Below are positions 63,239 to 64,000 of a stretch of 64,000 nucleotides of DNA, in pieces (position 1 is the stretch's first letter; each line of letters begins with the position of its first letter). The DNA lies in the NCBI RefSeq assembly GCF_001439695.1, contig NZ_JYLL01000002.1:186001-250000 (forward strand). The letters run 5' to 3'. This stretch comes from Pseudomonas veronii. GTDB taxonomy: Bacteria > Pseudomonadota > Gammaproteobacteria > Pseudomonadales > Pseudomonadaceae. A program made the translations under genes and the position numbers. Under the pieces are notes generated by a model. That model was not told the DNA's origin and did no database searches. It was given only the letters and a program-made list of their open reading frames with translations.

Positions 63239-64000
63239 ATGCGAATTTCTACACAGCAGTATTTCGAAACCAGTTCCGCCAAGTATTCGGATAACTATTC
63301 CAGTGTGGTGAAGGCCCAGGATCAGGCCAGTTCCGGTGTGCGTGTGCAAACCGCCGCGGATGATCCGGTGGCGGCCGCCCGTTTGTTGTTGTTGCAACAG
63401 CAGAAAGACATGCTGGGTCAGTTCAATGGCAATATCACCAGCCTGAAAAACTCCCTGACCAACGAAGAAAGCGTGCTCAGCTCGATCAACGATGCCTTGC
63501 AGCGCGCCACTCAGTTGGCCCTGCGTGCCGGCGGCTCGATCAGCGATGCCGATCGCCGCTCGATTGCCAGTGAAGTCGGGGCGATCGAGGATCAGGTCCT
63601 GGGCATGCTCAACAGCAAGGACTCTTCCGGCAACTACTTGTTTTCCGGTTCCAAGACCCAGACCCCGCCCTACAGCCGCAACAATGACGGCACTTACAGT
63701 TATCAAGGCGATGAAACGCCGCTGACCCTGCAAGTCTCCAATACGTTGAAGATCAGCGCCGGTGATACCGGCAAGACCATTCTGGAGGGCGCCGCCAACA
63801 CCAGTCGCACCCAGGCCACATGGCTTGCCCCTGTGCCTCAGACGGTGCCGCCGACGGTCAATGACAACAAGGTTGCGCTGTCGGCCGGCTTGGTGACTTC
63901 AAGCGCCGACTACTCCAACAAGTTCGCCGACGGCCAGCCGTACAAGCTGACCTTTACCAGCAGCACCCAATACAAGGTGTCCGATAAGAACGGCACTGAC
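63239..64000 (+). CDS. flgL: Flagellar hook-associated protein 3, FlgL (3' end outside window)
   Basis: Starts ATG at 63239, 14 bp after flgK, with GGGAGT upstream. 254 codons are present before the right edge. Flagellin-like N-terminus MRISTQQYFETSSAKYSDN, AADDPVAAARLLLLQQQ and the helix block SLKNSLTNEESVLSSINDAL. The C-terminal helices lie beyond the window. Confidence 0.95.
   Translation, partial: MRISTQQYFETSSAKYSDNYSSVVKAQDQASSGVRVQTAADDPVAAARLLLLQQQKDMLGQFNGNITSLKNSLTNEESVLSSINDALQRATQLALRAGGSISDADRRSIASEVGAIEDQVLGMLNSKDSSGNYLFSGSKTQTPPYSRNNDGTYSYQGDETPLTLQVSNTLKISAGDTGKTILEGAANTSRTQATWLAPVPQTVPPTVNDNKVALSAGLVTSSADYSNKFADGQPYKLTFTSSTQYKVSDKNGTD

Noticed and set aside
1..64000. CRISPR arrays, tRNA/rRNA genes, insertion sequences, prophage
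   Set aside because: No regular short repeats with spacers, no tRNA-like cloverleaf, no transposase or phage genes were seen by eye; dispersed repeats are all of REP type.

Overview
The window is chromosomal DNA from a Pseudomonas, most likely of the P. fluorescens group. The evidence is the high GC content with strong GC3 bias and gene orders typical of the genus: purM-purN, relA-mazG, phhABC facing phhR, and flgFGHIJKL. Scattered GTGGGAG...GCTTGC REP/REPIN repeats of the type common in fluorescent pseudomonads agree with this. I saw no rRNA, tRNA, CRISPR array, insertion sequence or prophage.

Layout. Bases 1-3842 hold a large LRR toxin/effector-like gene that enters from the left edge. Bases 3949-10503 are housekeeping: cysM, rlmD, relA, mazG and a DUF2058 gene. 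A 364-bp tandem duplication (8454-9181) links relA to mazG. It leaves both genes intact but adds a truncated mazG start, a truncated relA end and a second REPIN. Bases 10595-18438 hold a small ORF, the leftward purM-purN-DUF3108 operon, a DUF2066 gene, an AI-2E-family permease, hda and two adjacent NlpC/P60 lipoproteins. A leftward sorbosone-dehydrogenase-like lipoprotein follows.

Bases 20000-29234 form a late-step cobalamin operon: cobO, cobB, bluB, cbiB, cobD, cobQ, cobU, cobT, cobC, cobS. It is headed by a cobalamin riboswitch with an apparent intrinsic-terminator expression platform. Most genes overlap by 4 bp or less. Together they amidate and adenosylate the corrin, make the aminopropanol linker and dimethylbenzimidazole, and join the nucleotide loop.

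Bases 29277-31063 hold a MarR regulator, an MFS transporter and a translationally coupled 40-residue membrane peptide not found by simple ORF length cutoffs. Matching operator-like palindromes lie before both the regulator and the transporter. Next come a periplasmic glutathione-peroxidase-like protein, a FadL porin, small hypotheticals, rmuC, a transporter-fused hybrid sensor kinase, DUF454 and UPF0149 genes, recQ, a second MarR gene with its own palindrome, a PlpD-type patatin autotransporter, a SelT/SelW-like protein, an EamA permease, an AraC regulator and an LpxH-like phosphatase. Bases 50724-55013 are the phenylalanine catabolic set phhABC with the divergent regulator phhR. An AT-richer interval (about 55057-56360) carries an unrecognised two-repeat protein and a gene-poor stretch. 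A sigma-54 promoter then leads into flgF, flgG, flgH, flgI, flgJ, flgK and flgL, the last cut by the right edge.

The points most worth a second look are the toxin whose NEL-like C-terminus lacks the expected catalytic cysteine, the relA-mazG duplication, the unrecognised two-repeat protein, the paired MarR operators with the coupled mini-protein, and REP sequence that has become the end of the cobB reading frame.
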